A stretch of 64,000 nt of DNA from positions 2,709,001-2,773,000 of the forward strand of contig OX345637.1 of the NCBI GenBank assembly GCA_947044365.1, given 5' to 3'. Position numbers and translations under genes: made by a program. A model generated the notes under the pieces. It was given only the letters and a program-made list of their open reading frames with translations, had not been told where the DNA came from and made no database searches. Source of the stretch: Petrosia ficiformis (lineage: Eukaryota; Porifera; Demospongiae; Haplosclerida; Petrosiidae). Numbering within the stretch: position 1 is the first letter of the stretch; each line of letters begins with the position of its first letter. Below are positions 25,188 through 37,589 of the stretch, in pieces.

Positions 25188-25604
25188 GTGACCGTGGATG
25201 AGAAAATCAACCTTATGGGCAAAATTTTCGAAATGCATTTTTTCATATTTTTGAAGTCCTTGGTATGTCAGCTATGCTGTGGTGAAATCGGTTTGGCGAT
25301 CTGGCAATGCGTTACCAAGTTATAGACCTTTAAACATGTTATATCAGCACTTTAATTTTGGAGATAAACGCGTTGAAAAACAATGAAATTATTATTAAAT
25401 AAGTGCCGTATATTCCCGTTGAAACGATCGCTATAGGAAATCTGTGTGTAACTGACATCTGTAACTAATTGTCAGGAAAGCTAAGGTATTATACTATAAG
25501 AAAATGTAATAAAACGCTAATCTGCTTTCGTTTGAATTTTTGTGTTATTTTGCCTTATACTGACAATTATTAAATTTGCCCATAAGGTTGATTTTCTCAT
25601 CCAC

Positions 25605-25610
<6 letters not shown>
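25188..25610. mobile_element. MITE with long inverted repeats inside TA microsatellite
   Basis: The ends are GTGACCGTGGATGAGAAAAT... and its complement ...ATTTTCTCATCCACAGTCAC. About 36 bp pair with one mismatch (CCGTGG/CTGTGG), extending through CAACCTTATGGGCAAA. It is flanked by (TA)n on both sides, which fits a TA target. No coding frame inside. Confidence 0.85.
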
Positions 25611-25678
<68 letters not shown>

Positions 25679-25680
25679 AT
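25611..25680. repeat. (AT)n microsatellite
   Basis: An almost pure AT dinucleotide run directly follows the MITE end. The short peptide of I and Y it appears to encode is not a gene. Confidence 0.95.
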
Positions 25681-25979
25681 AGTTCAAACCCGTGGGAAAG
25701 CAATCATAGGGATGGGCATAAAAATGAACAGACTAGAGTAGCTGTAAGTCCAACTATTGCAGTGTCATTAGTAACAACAATTAAAGGTTTGGGCACTGTA
25801 AAAACAAATTAATGATCATGATACGTATTAGCCATAGTAATTGAAGGGGTATTTAATAGAACTTACATTTCACATCAAAATCAGTTGTGTTTGAATCACT
25901 TATTCGAGCATTTATTATCAACAGTACATTGATACTGTTCAGCATGTGATAAACTTATATCGGCCACTGTAGTAATATT

Positions 25980-27030
25980 ATATACAGTTATAACTAATTT
26001 AGTTATAATTAGACCTCATGATTTGATATTTCATACTGATATAATATTTAGCCCTGCTAATTTATTGATGTAATAATTAGGCCTGTTAATGTAATAATAA
26101 GATATTATTAGCCCTGATGGATATACTTTAGGCAGTGCTATTATAATTTTTGCAATTAAAATATGAAATAATAGTTATTATTATTTGCAAAAGCTGTTGA
26201 GATATCAAGAGTTTGTAGTATGAAGACACTACACTTCCTAAGAAGTTGGGTCACCACCTGAAGTCATGATCAGTGACTAGTGAGATAAACTATTACGGAG
26301 GGACTGCTGTGTCGGTTCTGGTAGCTACATGTGTCTTCTAAACGTTTTTATGTATATATAACCAACAAACAGATATAGTTCAGTTCAAAATTATTATTAG
26401 AAAACCAAACTATACTTTTACAGCAATAATGTTGTAAATATTAGCACTAAGTCTACAGTTCAAGGTCTGATTAGAATTTTGAGAAAACATTAAAATGCTC
26501 ACAGTTTCGACAGCTGGCATTTTTAACCAGAAATACTTTTTAAACATAACAAGGACATCATTAATTAAGTCTATAGGAAAAGGTACAAGCCAATGGTACC
26601 CCCTGTGTAGAACCGCCATTGATTGGAATACTGAATGGCTGACACAGTCACTGAAACTAGGGCCTATATCTTGTAGGAATACAGACAGTTCTATAAGTGA
26701 AATAGAGAATAAACATCATCTCTAAGAAATACTACTCGATGAAAGAAAGTTGCTGATTCTAATATTCAGGACAATGATGAATGGGCAGCATGAACTGCAT
26801 GTACGTAGATGTAATACAAATTTATATAAACTTAAATTAGAGCTTTACAAATTTAATGGTGTTGTGATTGTTTCAAAATTGTCTGAATTAGTACCTTATC
26901 TTAGTTCTTGATAAAATAATGCCAGCTAAGCATAATGAGTATGAAGTAGAAACAATAGGTAATACATTTGATATAGAATGAGATTTGACTGTTGTCCCTA
27001 TCAACTGTAACAATCACGAGGGTGTGGCTG
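25980..27030. repeat. Interspersed repeat A, copy 2
   Basis: Second copy of the segment at 3840-5050, same orientation. It ends at GAGGGTGTGGCTGGTCAT; beyond that point the loci differ, with the foldback element starting about 40 bases later. Confidence 0.7.
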
Positions 27031-27129
27031 GTCATGCTTGCATTCAGTAGTCTCGTTCCCATGCAGGATTCTCGGTGCTATCTTGGTTTGCAGGCACCAA
27101 ATATAATGACATTTTTGTGGTTAATATTA

Positions 27130-28885
27130 TATTCATTATCTGCAGTTTTGTTGAGTTTCATGAGTCCCCATTAGTCTCATGAGTCTCTTAAAGTCTCATG
27201 AGTCCCTGTTGGTCTCATAAGTCTCCAGTAGTCTCTCTGAGTCTCATGAGTCCCCATTGGTCTCTATTAGTGTCTTTGAGTCTCATGAGTCCCAAGTTGT
27301 CTCAGAGTCTCGAGTAGTCTCACTGAGTCTTCACTAGTCTTTCTGAGTCCCCATAGGTCTCCATTAGTCTCTTTGAGTCTCATGAGTCCCTATCGGTCTC
27401 ACGAATCTCCAGTAGTCTCTCTAAGTCTCATGAGTCTTATGAGTCCCTAATGGTCTCATGAGTCTCCAGTAGTCTCTCTGAGTCTCATGAGTCTCCAGTA
27501 GTCTCTCTGAGTCTCAGGAGTCCCCATTGGTCTCTCTGAGTCTCATGAGTCCCTAATGGTCTCATGAGTCTCCAGTAGTCTCTCTGAGTCTCATGAGTCC
27601 CCATCAGTCTCATGAGTCTCCAGTAGTCTTTCTGAGTCTCATGAGTCCCCTTTAGTCTCATGAGTCTCCAGTAGTCTCTCTGAGTCTCATGAGTCCCTAA
27701 TGGTCTCATGAGTCTCCAGTAGTCTCACTGAGTCTCCACTAGTCTCTCTGAGTCCCAATTGGTCTCATGAGTCCCAATTGGTCTCATGAGTATCCAGTAG
27801 TGTCTCCGAGTCTCACGAGTCCCCATTGGGTTCCATTAGTGTCTTTGAGTCTCACGAGTCTCTAACCGTCTCATGAGTCTCCAGTAGTCTCTCTGAGTCT
27901 CCAATAGTCTCTCTGAGTCTCATGAGTCCCCATTGGTGTCTCTGAGTCTCACGAGTCCCCATTTGTCTCATGAGTCTCCAGTAGTCTCTCTGAGTCTCCA
28001 TCAGTCTCTGTGAGTCTCATGAGTCTCTCTGAGTCTCATTAGTCTTTCTGAGTCTCAAGAGTTCCCTTTAGTCTCATGAGTCTCCAGTAGTCTCTCTGAG
28101 TCTAAACTAGTCTCTCTGAGTCTCATGAGTCTCCATTGGTCTCTCTGAGTCTCATGAGTCCCCATTGGTCTCATGAGTCTCCATTAGTCTCTCTGAGTTT
28201 CATTAGTCTTTCTGAGTCTCATGAGTTCCCTTTAGTCTCATGAGTCTCCAGTAGTCTCTCTGAGTCTAAACTAGTCTCTCTGAGTCTCATGAGTCTCCAT
28301 TGGTCTCTCTGAGTCTCATGAGTCCCCATTGGTCTCATGAGTCTCCAGTAGTCTCTCTGAGTCTCCATTAGTCTCTATGAGTCTCCAGTAGTCTCTCTGA
28401 GTCTCATTAGTCTTTCTGAGTCTCATGAGTTCCCTTTAGTCTCATGAGTCTCCAGTAGTCTCTCTGAGTCTAAACTAGTCTCTCTGAGTCTCATGAGTCT
28501 CCATTGGTCTCTCTGAGTCTCATGAGTCCCCATTGGTCTCATGAGTCTCCAGTAGTCTCTCTGAGTCTCCATTAGTTTCTATGAGTCTCATGAGTCTCCA
28601 GTAGTCTCTCTGAGTCTCATTAGTCTTTCTGAGTCTCATGAGTTCCCTTTAGTCTCATGAGTCTCCAGTAGTCTCTCTGAGTCTCATGAGTCCCTATTTG
28701 TCTCATGAGTTTCCAGTAGTCTCTCTGATTCTCGTGCGTCTCCATTGGTCTCATGAGTCTCATGAGTCTATATTGGTCTCACGAGTCTCCAGTAGTCTCT
28801 CCAAGTCTAATGAATCCCCATTAGTGTCTATGAGTCTCATGAGTTCCCATTAGCCTCTCTGAGTCTCATCAGTCCCCATTGGCAT
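27130..28885. repeat. Left arm: GAGTCTC minisatellite
   Basis: Units such as GAGTCTCATGA, GTCTCCAGTA and GTCTCTCT combine into longer periods, and blocks of about 190 bases repeat (for example from 28060, 28240 and 28430). Open frames in either strand are repeat artefacts. Confidence 0.95.
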
Positions 28886-29348
28886 ATATATCTGTAATAT
28901 AATATTATTTATATATATATATATAATATAATTTATTATATATAATCTACTATGTTGACCATGAACATTTAGTGATTTGAAATTGCATTTACTTTTAATC
29001 AATGACACATTTGAATATGAACGAGGAAGATTACTGTTGTGAGCCAATTGATGGAGCTGAACTTACATATGGCATAGCTTGACTTTAATTGTTTATGCTT
29101 ACAGAGATAAACATAATTTGAGAATCATCACTTTATGATCAAAAGAGTGTAAATTATGGTGCTCTTCCTTTGAGGATTATCACCTCACACTTATTACAGT
29201 GTAAATACACCAATTCCAAACTTTGAAGGACTGTTTGTGAAGTTTGAAACATAGCACCCAATGTACTTTTCTTTTCCAAATACGATGCTATTGTAGAAAC
29301 CTTTTCCTTGTTTTCTCATTGGCAGTTCCAAAGATGAAAAAAGGTTGC

Positions 29349-29844
29349 CTATTGAGCTACTGCAACTTCAACACCTATACGATTACCAGTGAACCTTTTG
29401 TTTAAGAATCTATGAAGGTTCTCATTTCTACTTGTACCAAAGTGTGGTGGTATGTTACTTAGACATCCTCGCTCAATATGAACTTTAAGTTTGCGTGCTT
29501 CCTGTACTACTGTGGCTGTAATTATTGGCCTGCCATCAACATCAATTATCTTACTCCATTTCGATAGAAACATTTCTAGATGGTTACAAAGGCTATCGGG
29601 ATCAGGTGTAGATTTTAATTTATAGATACCATTGTCACCACAAACACGAAACACTAATCGGAAGTCTTGTATTGCAGGATACAAACATGGGTGCTTCCTT
29701 GATAATGCAGTGGTAATTCTTTTCACAGCATGAAAAAGATCCATTAATATCATTACCAAAAGTATTCTGTAGTTTTTTCTTCCACATACAGCAGTTATCG
29801 ATCATGATCATTTTCACTGAAGACTCAGTACTTCTGCATCTCAA
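29349..29844 (-). pseudogene. Transposase fragment of the foldback element
   Basis: Two frames join near 29757: the first (29844 down) contains IDNCCMWKKKLQNTFGND, the second MDLFHAVKRITTALSRKHPC, FRLVFRVCGDNG, and GCLSNIPPHFGTSRNENLHR. The sequence ends with stops after VAVAQ. The aspartate of DNCC and the run MDLFHAV are typical of an RNase H-like core seen in many cnidarian and sponge repeat proteins, and CLSNIPP..GT.RNE is a conserved signature I remember from the same group, but I cannot name the superfamily. Position between inverted arms supports a transposase. A frameshift and missing N-terminal part make it non-functional. Confidence 0.55.
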
Positions 29845-30154
29845 TGACTGTATACCATCGCATATCGATCAATATGCTGTACCCTTTGGAATTTAAGGAG
29901 TAATGATAACTGGTGCAAGACACTTCTTCTGATGACTGGAAATCAAACTAAGTATATAGTTGTGCCATTCTGACCTAAAATACAGAGCTGACATAGGTTC
30001 AATTATCCACAGTATTAGAAACAAAATTAAAAAGAATGGGAATTCCATTTTCAAGAGGTGACTGGAGATTCTGGAACTACTGGAAAATACTAAGACTCAA
30101 AGAGTAGTAATAAGAAACTGCATATAAGTGACAACAAAGGACTCTTGAGAATCA

Positions 30155-31025
30155 ATTAAGATACTACTAGAGACTCATGAGACTCAGGGAGACTACTGGG
30201 GACTCACGAGACCATTAGGGACTCATGAGACTCAGAAAGACTACTGGAGACTCATGAGACCGATGGGGACTCATGAGACTCAGAGAGACTACTGGAGACT
30301 CATGAGACTCAGAGAGACTACTGGAGAATCATGAGCCTCATAGAGACTAATGGGGACTCAGGAGACTCTTAGAGACTAATGGGGACTCATGAGACTCAGG
30401 GAGACTACTGGGGACTCATGAGACTCATAGAGACTACTAGGGACTCATGAGACTCATAGAGACTATTTGGGACTCCTGAGACTCACAGAGACTACTGGAG
30501 ACTCAGAGAGACTACTGGGGACTCATGAGACTCATAGAGACTACTGGGGACTCCTGAGACTCATAGAGACTAATGGAGACTTATGAGACCCAGGGAGACT
30601 ACTGCGGACTCATGAGACTCATAGAGACTACTGAGGACTCCTGAGACTCACAGAGACTAATGGAGACTCAGAGAGTCTACTGGAGACTCATGAGATCATT
30701 AGGGACTCATGAGACTCAGAGAGACTACTGGAGACTCATAGAGACTAATGGGGACTCAGGAGACTCTTAGAGACTAATGGGGACTCATGAGACTCAGAGA
30801 CTACTGGGGACTCATAAGACTCATAGAGACTACTGGGGACTCCTGAGACTCATAGAGACTAATGGAGACTCAGAGAGACTACTGGAGACTCATGAGACCA
30901 TTAGGGACTCATGAGACTCAGATAGACTACTGGAGACTCATGAGACTCAGAGAGACGACTGGAGACTCAGGAGACTCAAAGAGACTAATGGGGACTCATG
31001 AGACTCATAAAGACTAGAAAGACTA
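30155..31025. repeat. Right arm: GAGACTC minisatellite (inverse of left arm)
   Basis: Same unit vocabulary as the left arm on the opposite strand (GAGACTCATGAGACTCAGAG, GACTACTGG). About half the length of the left arm, so the arrays have expanded or shrunk independently. Confidence 0.95.
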
Positions 31026-31472
31026 CTGGGGGAATTAATTAATTAAACCACAGAAATGTCATTATATTTGGTGCCTGCAACACCAAGACAGAGCCGGATT
31101 CTCAGTACCCGGAATGAAACATTTGGTATTAACTCTGTGGACAATATTTCCAACATCCTCCTTACGATTCTTTTATATATAAGTGAGTTCTTAGGCCTAC
31201 CTTCTGTTCAATTTTCATGTAGATATTTCATGAGCTGCTGTTTTTATTCAATTAATGTTTCAATCTCCTCATATCTCAGTATTCTATAATAATAGTTTGC
31301 TTGCTGTACGAGTAAGAAAACTATTCATTGTCATTTTATTGTGATTTTCATTTCATGTGTTCAGTTTGTGTTCATACATGTAAATTATTAAAGAATACAA
31401 AGTAATAGATCAATATACTCAGTTCAGAGAATAGTTATCAGGATAACTGTATATCCATTACAAACCTATATA

Positions 31473-31815
31473 CAGTAGAATGTCACTTATCCGAACACAT
31501 TGGGACCGAGCACTGTTCAGATAAGTGAAATGTTCAGATAACTGGTTATATAACATATGTACATGTATATACACTTGTCAAAGACCTTCCTCCTCGAACA
31601 CTCACAAATTCTAAGCTTTTCTTCAATATTTAGCACGTTCCTTTTCCGCTTTCTTGACCCTTCTGCCATTTTCACACGTGTCAATTGTGGTCAATAATTG
31701 TTTGCGCTCATGCGTACTTATATAAATGATAATTAGGGAAAGGTGTGGTTTCGAACGGCGTTCGGTTGAGCGATGTGTTCAGATTAGTGAAGTTCGGATA
31801 AGTGACATTCAACTG
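31473..31815. mobile_element. pogo/Tigger-like MITE, 343 bp
   Basis: Ends CAGTAGAATGTCACTTATCC at 31473 and the complement of CAGTTGAATGTCACTTATCC at 31815: 23 of 24 terminal bases pair. TA flanks both sides. The CAGT...TTATCCGAAC end is typical of pogo-group elements. No coding frame inside. The related repeat at about 17960-18000 lacks the insert. Confidence 0.85.
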
Positions 31816-31817
31816 TA

Positions 31818-32640
31818 CATGAACATGTAGATTATGATATTATAGTATATTCTTATTATCAGTACAAATCTATTAATAGTAATTAGGACAATAATCATAT
31901 GCCTCTTCAATCAACTTATAAACATGTACATGTATGCTTGATATTTTGATGTGTGCACTTTTTTTTTACCTTGTTCCTTAACTAGGAAATTAAATTTGCT
32001 GTACAGTTGGTTTTCAATAATGACCGGTAACAAACACATCATGAGGTGTATGATACATGATATTCTGTAATTATAATTATATAGGAAACCAAATAGTCCC
32101 ATTCCAAGTGTCACCAAAAGGAAGAGGAGTTTAGTGAGTTGAGTTAAACATTTATACTAATAATTATAGTACCTATAATATTAGTAGTTTAAGTACCTAA
32201 ATATATGTATAATTACATTTGTACATAATCACGTATTTATATATATATTTAATTATAGTGTACACAAACTTATCGAGGAAGGAATTTGCTTGCCGGTTAA
32301 TGTTAGGCTGGGCTTGACAAGAAATGTGACTATCAGACATACTGGACATTAATTAGTAGCATTAGTTAGTGCTTATCAGTGCTTCTTCAAATTTGTAATC
32401 AGTACTTCTTTACATTGTAAGAGCAGGTGCTAAGTGTAGCTCAAGCCTTACACATGTGCTTCTCTTCTTTGTTTATGAGTTGCATTATGCATTATAGTTA
32501 TGTACTTATTATAATATTATAAATAATAGTAATATTTTTATTATTATTATGGACACTGGATGAGCTAGCTAGCCATCAAAGATGTTTAGCCCACCATTCC
32601 TAGTTCTCAAGACTTGGCATTTAGTGTTCCATTTTTACTG
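31818..32640. other. No gene; old repeat shared with 17.9-18.7 kb
   Basis: Sequence continues the dispersed repeat also seen at 17650-18770. No convincing frame. Confidence 0.5.
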
Positions 32641-32890
32641 TAAACTTTCTTAGCCATTGTGGTTACTTATTTTCTAAGCCACTACGGCTACTTATTTTCT
32701 AAGCTACTTATTTTCTAAGCCACTATGGATACTTATTTGTATTTTCTAAGCCACTATGGCTGCTTATTTTCTAAGCCATGGTGGCTGATTATTATTTTTC
32801 TAAACCATAGTGGCTGCTCTAATATTTTCTAAGCTCTTTGTGGCTGTGCTTTATAAGCCATTGTGCCTACTTGTTTGTTTGTAGTGCGTG
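32640..32890. repeat. Short minisatellite, TTATTTTCTAAGCCACTATG units
   Basis: About eight variable copies of a 25-30-base unit (TTTTCTAAGCCACTATGGCT) in direct orientation. Non-coding. Confidence 0.8.
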
Positions 32891-34420
32891 TTTGTTTGTT
32901 GTGTGTGTTTTTCTACGCCTATTACTAGCATGCTAGGCACATGTATTTTCATATATATACTGTACATGTAAGGATAGATACATGTATGTATATTTGTATT
33001 ATAATTTTGATACATGTCTGCACATACTTACATGTATAATTGATACATGTAATCACTCGGAAGTTAAGTCCAAGAGGTGGCTAGTTAATTATTTAACATA
33101 AACAAATTGTACGAACAAAAACACACAGATGGACACACACACACAATATGGTTGTCAACTTACCATACCTTTCTGTCTACCTTTCACAATGAGATTAGTA
33201 ATTAAAATAAGTATAAATAGTTGTGTGCTCTAGTTATTCATTGACTCTTCCCCTTTGGGAGAGTTACTGTAAATGGTTAGGAGAAATGGCTGACTGTGTG
33301 ACCCCGCTGAACTGGACACTCCTGGACTTCCATACTTGACATGTATACACTCCTCCGAAATGGCAGTCACTAATATTCACTACCATGCTATCAAAAAGGG
33401 TAAGAAATCCACTAGGTATGGCTACATTCAATCTTCCTGCATCTAATGAAGCATGAGTTTTACATCACTGGCTGTCTCAATGACTCCTCTTTCCAACAAA
33501 GCAAGTTAGAAACTATGTTTATATACATATACTTGGAATGTTATAAAGCTAACAAGTTTTATGAAACACTCCACTCATAATTGTAACATAAATTAATTAT
33601 AAATCTGCAAATAATATAACATTCAGTTGCTCTATATTATAAACATGTATTATGTACTATTAACTTGGTACTACCCCTGTAAATAATTATTATTATATTA
33701 AGAACCAATGCAAGCATGTACATGTACAACATATACATCTATGTATGATATACATGTATATATATATATATATATATATGTATTGATTTTGATACGTCTA
33801 TTTCTTAGGTATGTCTAATCATGATCCAGAGGTTTGTGTGCTGGAAATGGCAATAATGAAAGAGGACAGATGAATTTTGATCTGAAGAAGTATTTAATAA
33901 TAAGATTTATAATTTTATATGTTCAGATTAATGGATACTATTCCTTTATTATTATATTACAAGTCTATAATGTACAGATATATTGATTAGTGGTACATGT
34001 ACAGGGTTCTTACTGAATTTTAGTTGGTAGGGAGAAAGCGTATTCTATTATTATAAAATTACCATTTTCAATCCACTACATTAGTTACTATTAGTTAATC
34101 CCAATTCCACTTCTGTACGAAGCCTTGTTACCCTCGCTGTTGCTTTTACATAAGCTCATAAGTTCCTGGCTATACATATACTAATTTAGGAAACTTTACA
34201 AAGTTCCACATTTAATTAGCAACCTTTTCATTTTTTAATACTTTCTAAATGTTCACATTGGTAAAGTCCCCATAATTATACATTCATTTATGCCATATAT
34301 ACTTGTATCCTCTCCATCGTTTGTCTATTTATCCATTATCTCAGACTAAATTAACTATTGACAATATTATTATGAGTGCAGTACATGATGGTCAGGTGAG
34401 ATGTCATGTGACATCCTTCC
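32891..34420. other. No gene seen
   Basis: AT-rich sequence with short TACATGTA-rich and (TA)n patches, for example at 33755-33782. No frame, RNA gene or inverted terminal repeat that I can support. Confidence 0.4.
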
Positions 34421-34700
34421 TTTATAACTTCCTCTTTCTTTCTCCTTTCCATACATTACCTCTTCCTCTTCTTCCTCCTCTCTTTTTTTCTTCATGCTTC
34501 TTGTCCTCTCATTCTTCCTCTACCTCTTTTTACTCTCTTTTGCAGAGCACTCTTTTTTCCTTCTCTTCCTCCTAATATTATTTCTGTATCTTACTCACTT
34601 TTACTTCTTCCTCCTTGTTGTCTGTTTCTTTGCCCTTCTACTACTCTTCTTCCTCAATTATTAATTTTCTTTCTTCTCTATTTCATTTTTGTTTCTCATT
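34420..34700. repeat. Polypyrimidine (CT-rich) tract
   Basis: A strongly strand-biased run of C and T (TTCCTCTTCTTCCTCCTCTC and similar). The serine/phenylalanine/leucine frame over it at 34303-34575 is compositional. Confidence 0.8.
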
Positions 34701-35059
34701 CTACATTTTTCAGCTGATGATCCTCAGAGTTGTGGAGAAGATGTGGTATTTTATAAGTCCTTTTCAGAGAAAATGGGTCACTGAAAAACAAGTTAGTATT
34801 TAAATATAAAATTATAATGTGCAGACTTTCCCACAAACCAATTATTATAAACAAACAGTTCATGTACTCTTCTCTGTCCTCACTAATTAAACTGTTTCTA
34901 TGGTATTTATATATTCCATAGAAACTTTTAAATACAGTATCTAACATATATTTAGAGGTTTCTGTAGTTTTTTATGACATGTAATAATTAACAGTTTTAG
35001 ATTACAGGATGCTAACACTCTAATATAACTACATTGTAGACACCACATCACATAATAAT

Positions 35060-36270
35060 GTGATTGTATATACATGTATCCACCTTAATGTACATGTACA
35101 TGTATCAATCCTAATGTACATGTACAGTATCAATCCTAATGTACATGTACTATACCAATCCTAATGTACATGTACTTTATTAATCTTAATGTACCTGTAC
35201 TATACCAATTCTAATGTACCTGTACTATATCAATCCTAATGTACATGTACTATGTCAATCCTAATGTACACGTACTATATCAATCCTAATTTACGTGTAC
35301 ACTATTAATCCTAATTTACGTGAACACTATTAATCCTAATGTACATGTACTATACCAATTCTAATGTACCTGTACTATATCAATCCAAATGTACATGTAC
35401 TATGTCAATCCTAATGCACATGTACTATATCAATCCTAATGTACATGTACTGTATCAATCCTAATGTACATGTACTATATCAATCCTAATGTACATGTAC
35501 TGTATTAATCCTAATGTACATGTACTGTATCAATCCTAATGTACAATGTACATGTACACTATCAATCCTAATGTACATGTACTATATCAATCCTAATGTA
35601 CAATGTACATGTACTATATCAATCCTAATTTACCTGTACTGTATCAATCCTAATGTACATGTACTGTACATGTACTTTATCAATCCTAAAATACATGAAC
35701 TGCTAATGTCCATGTACTATATCAATCCTAATGTGCATGTACTGTATCAATCCTAATGTACATCTACTTTATCAATCCTAAAACACATGAACTGTATCAA
35801 TCCTAATGTCCATGTACTATATCAATCCTAATGTACATGTACTGTATTAATCATAATGTACATGTACTGTATTAATCCTAATGTACATGTACTGTATTAA
35901 TCCTAATGTACATGTACTGTATTAATCCTAATGTACATGTACTGTATTAATCCTAATGTACATGTACTGTATCAATCCTAATGTACATGTACTTTATCAA
36001 TCCTAAAATACATGAACTTTATCAATCCTAATGTACATGTACTGTATTTAATCCTAATGTACATGTACTGTATTAATCCTAATGTACATGTACTATATCA
36101 ATCCTAATGTACATGTACTATATCAATCCTAATGTACATATACTATATATATCAATCCTAATGTACCTGTACTGTATCAATCCAAATGTACATATACTAT
36201 ATCAATCCTAATGTACCTGTACTATATCAATCCTAATGTACATGTACTATATCAATCCTAATGTACATGC
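35060..36270. repeat. 25-bp satellite array
   Basis: Roughly 48 head-to-tail copies of ATCAATCCTAATGTACATGT + ACTAT. Each unit contains the palindrome GTACATGTAC. A few units differ by small insertions such as an extra ACAATGT. The repeated peptide in the plus-strand frame is an artefact of the array. Confidence 0.97.
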
Positions 36271-36288
36271 TAACTACATGATCACTCA

Positions 36289-36543
36289 ATGCCTCCCCTG
36301 CCATCTACTGCAATTGACAAAAACAAATTATTAAGTGTAGAAATTGTGTTAATGAAATATGTAAGTAAACTTAAGGTACCATGTAGGGCTGGTACTTTAT
36401 CCGTAAAGTTATCTTGTGAAGTGGAGTTTGGTCCAGAAGTACTGAAACAATGCACAATGAGGGGTTGTTGGGACCTTCCCACTTTACCGAGTGAAGAACT
36501 GGTGTATTTAAAAGAAGTAATGATCACACAATTAATGTGGTAA
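36289..36543 (+). CDS. Conserved domain fragment of unknown function
   Basis: An 84-residue frame starts at ATG 36289, directly after the satellite, and ends at TAA 36541-36543. It contains MPPLPSTAIDKNKLL, KYVSKLKVPCRAGTLSVKLS, FGPEVLKQCTMRGCWDLPTL and PSEELVYLKE. The pattern of a K/R-rich GTL helix, a FG.EVL.+CT segment and LP..EL..LK resembles a BEN-like C-terminal domain I associate with sponge and cnidarian repeat proteins; that assignment is weak. The frame ends early and has no neighbours, so it is probably a stranded exon or transposon fragment. Confidence 0.4.
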   Translation: MPPLPSTAIDKNKLLSVEIVLMKYVSKLKVPCRAGTLSVKLSCEVEFGPEVLKQCTMRGCWDLPTLPSEELVYLKEVMITQLMW

Positions 36544-37589
36544 CACAATGATAAATTGAAATAACTTTATAGTATTAAAATAATACAGTATTATAATTGT
36601 TAGGCATTGTGAGTTAGTGGAGCTGCTTTAGTGATGTAAGAGTGGTTATTGATTTGGCAAGATGGCTTTACCTCTAATGTGTTCTGCTTTTGTAAGTGTC
36701 ATAGTAGTACCACACAAATAGTGTGAGCTATAGTATCTGGTCTCACTATTGAGGTGTACTGCACTGGCAAGAAAGGACAATGAATGGGCCAGGAGTACTA
36801 TGAGGGACTGCTAGGTAAGTAAGTACTACTGCTTGTTACAGAGCATAATATGATCTTGTCAGTGACATCTTTATAATACCTGGGTAAGAATATATTGATT
36901 AGACCAAACTCACTTTAGTTTGGACAGAGTCTCTGTGTTATTGGCAGACCAATTTAGATTGGGTGGTTTCAAATTCCTTTCAACACATACACTGTATAAA
37001 GTAATAGGTTATTTTTAACCTGCAGTTGGTTACAGGAGTTTCAATTGTAATATATTTTCATCAATGCTGATTATTTTTCCTGCTAGCTGATATTTACAAG
37101 TCATGCCCAGTTCATTGGATATTGATCTATATTGACTAATATAAAGTACATGTCATAATAAGGCATATGGTAACAAACATAATGTAGCTATATACTAGCA
37201 TAGTACTATAGGTACAACCTGTGGTGTATTATCTGTGAAAACAATAAGCTCATTCCAGAGTAATTAATTATTAATATAAATATGCACATGAATTTGTACT
37301 TGTAATAGCAAACATGTGATATATTCCACAGATATTTGAAAAGTCAGCACATGTATGTAATTATTATCAGATTTACATGTTTAAAGTACATGTACATTGT
37401 ATTGCTTTTGTTAATTAATACAATGTAGCTGTCATATACGTAGCATAGTATTATAGGTATAACCTGTGGTGTATTATTATTATTCCAATTCCAACAGCTG
37501 CGAAAACAACAGAACAACAAGTGTATATAGAGAAAAAACATCCCTATGATTGGTTTACAAATTTAAGTATCCCTATGACTGCTTTGTGG

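Larger units (their letters stand above)
24950..25800. repeat. Repeat C, copy 1, interrupted by a MITE
   Basis: GATGTCCAGCATTC, GATTATCTACTCTGTTTA, TTTCAGGTAGAATAGCTA, GCTTTCTTTCTGCTG and GGGAAAGCAATCATAGGGAT recur in the same order at 37590-37985. Here a 423-bp MITE and TA tracts sit inside the unit. Confidence 0.6.
27070..31110 (-). mobile_element. Foldback-type DNA transposon with minisatellite arms
   Basis: About 60-bp terminal inverted repeats: GCAGGCACCAAATATAATGA at 27090-27109 matches the complement of 31049-31068, and homology extends outward through TCTTGG to GGATTCTC and inward to TTTGTGGTT. Inside each end lies a long array of GAGTCTC-based units, 27130-28885 on the left and its reverse complement GAGACTC at about 30155-31025 on the right. 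Between the arms is a broken transposase on the minus strand. The organisation resembles foldback elements, in which long terminal arms consist of tandem subrepeats. The exact outer ends and target duplication are not resolved. Confidence 0.75.

Noticed and set aside
27485..27709. 74-residue minus-strand frame of repeated THETQRDYWRLMR
   Set aside because: It is a readout of the GAGTCTC tandem array; no non-repeat sequence and no conserved frame in the opposite arm.
34303..34575. 90-residue S/F/L-rich frame
   Set aside because: Lies in a polypyrimidine tract; composition alone explains it.
35514..35756. Repetitive frame over the 25-bp satellite
   Set aside because: The unit length is not a multiple of three and the peptide simply cycles through frames; an artefact of the array.
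35060..36270. CRISPR-like regular repeats
   Set aside because: Units are head to tail without unique spacers, and the surroundings are eukaryotic.
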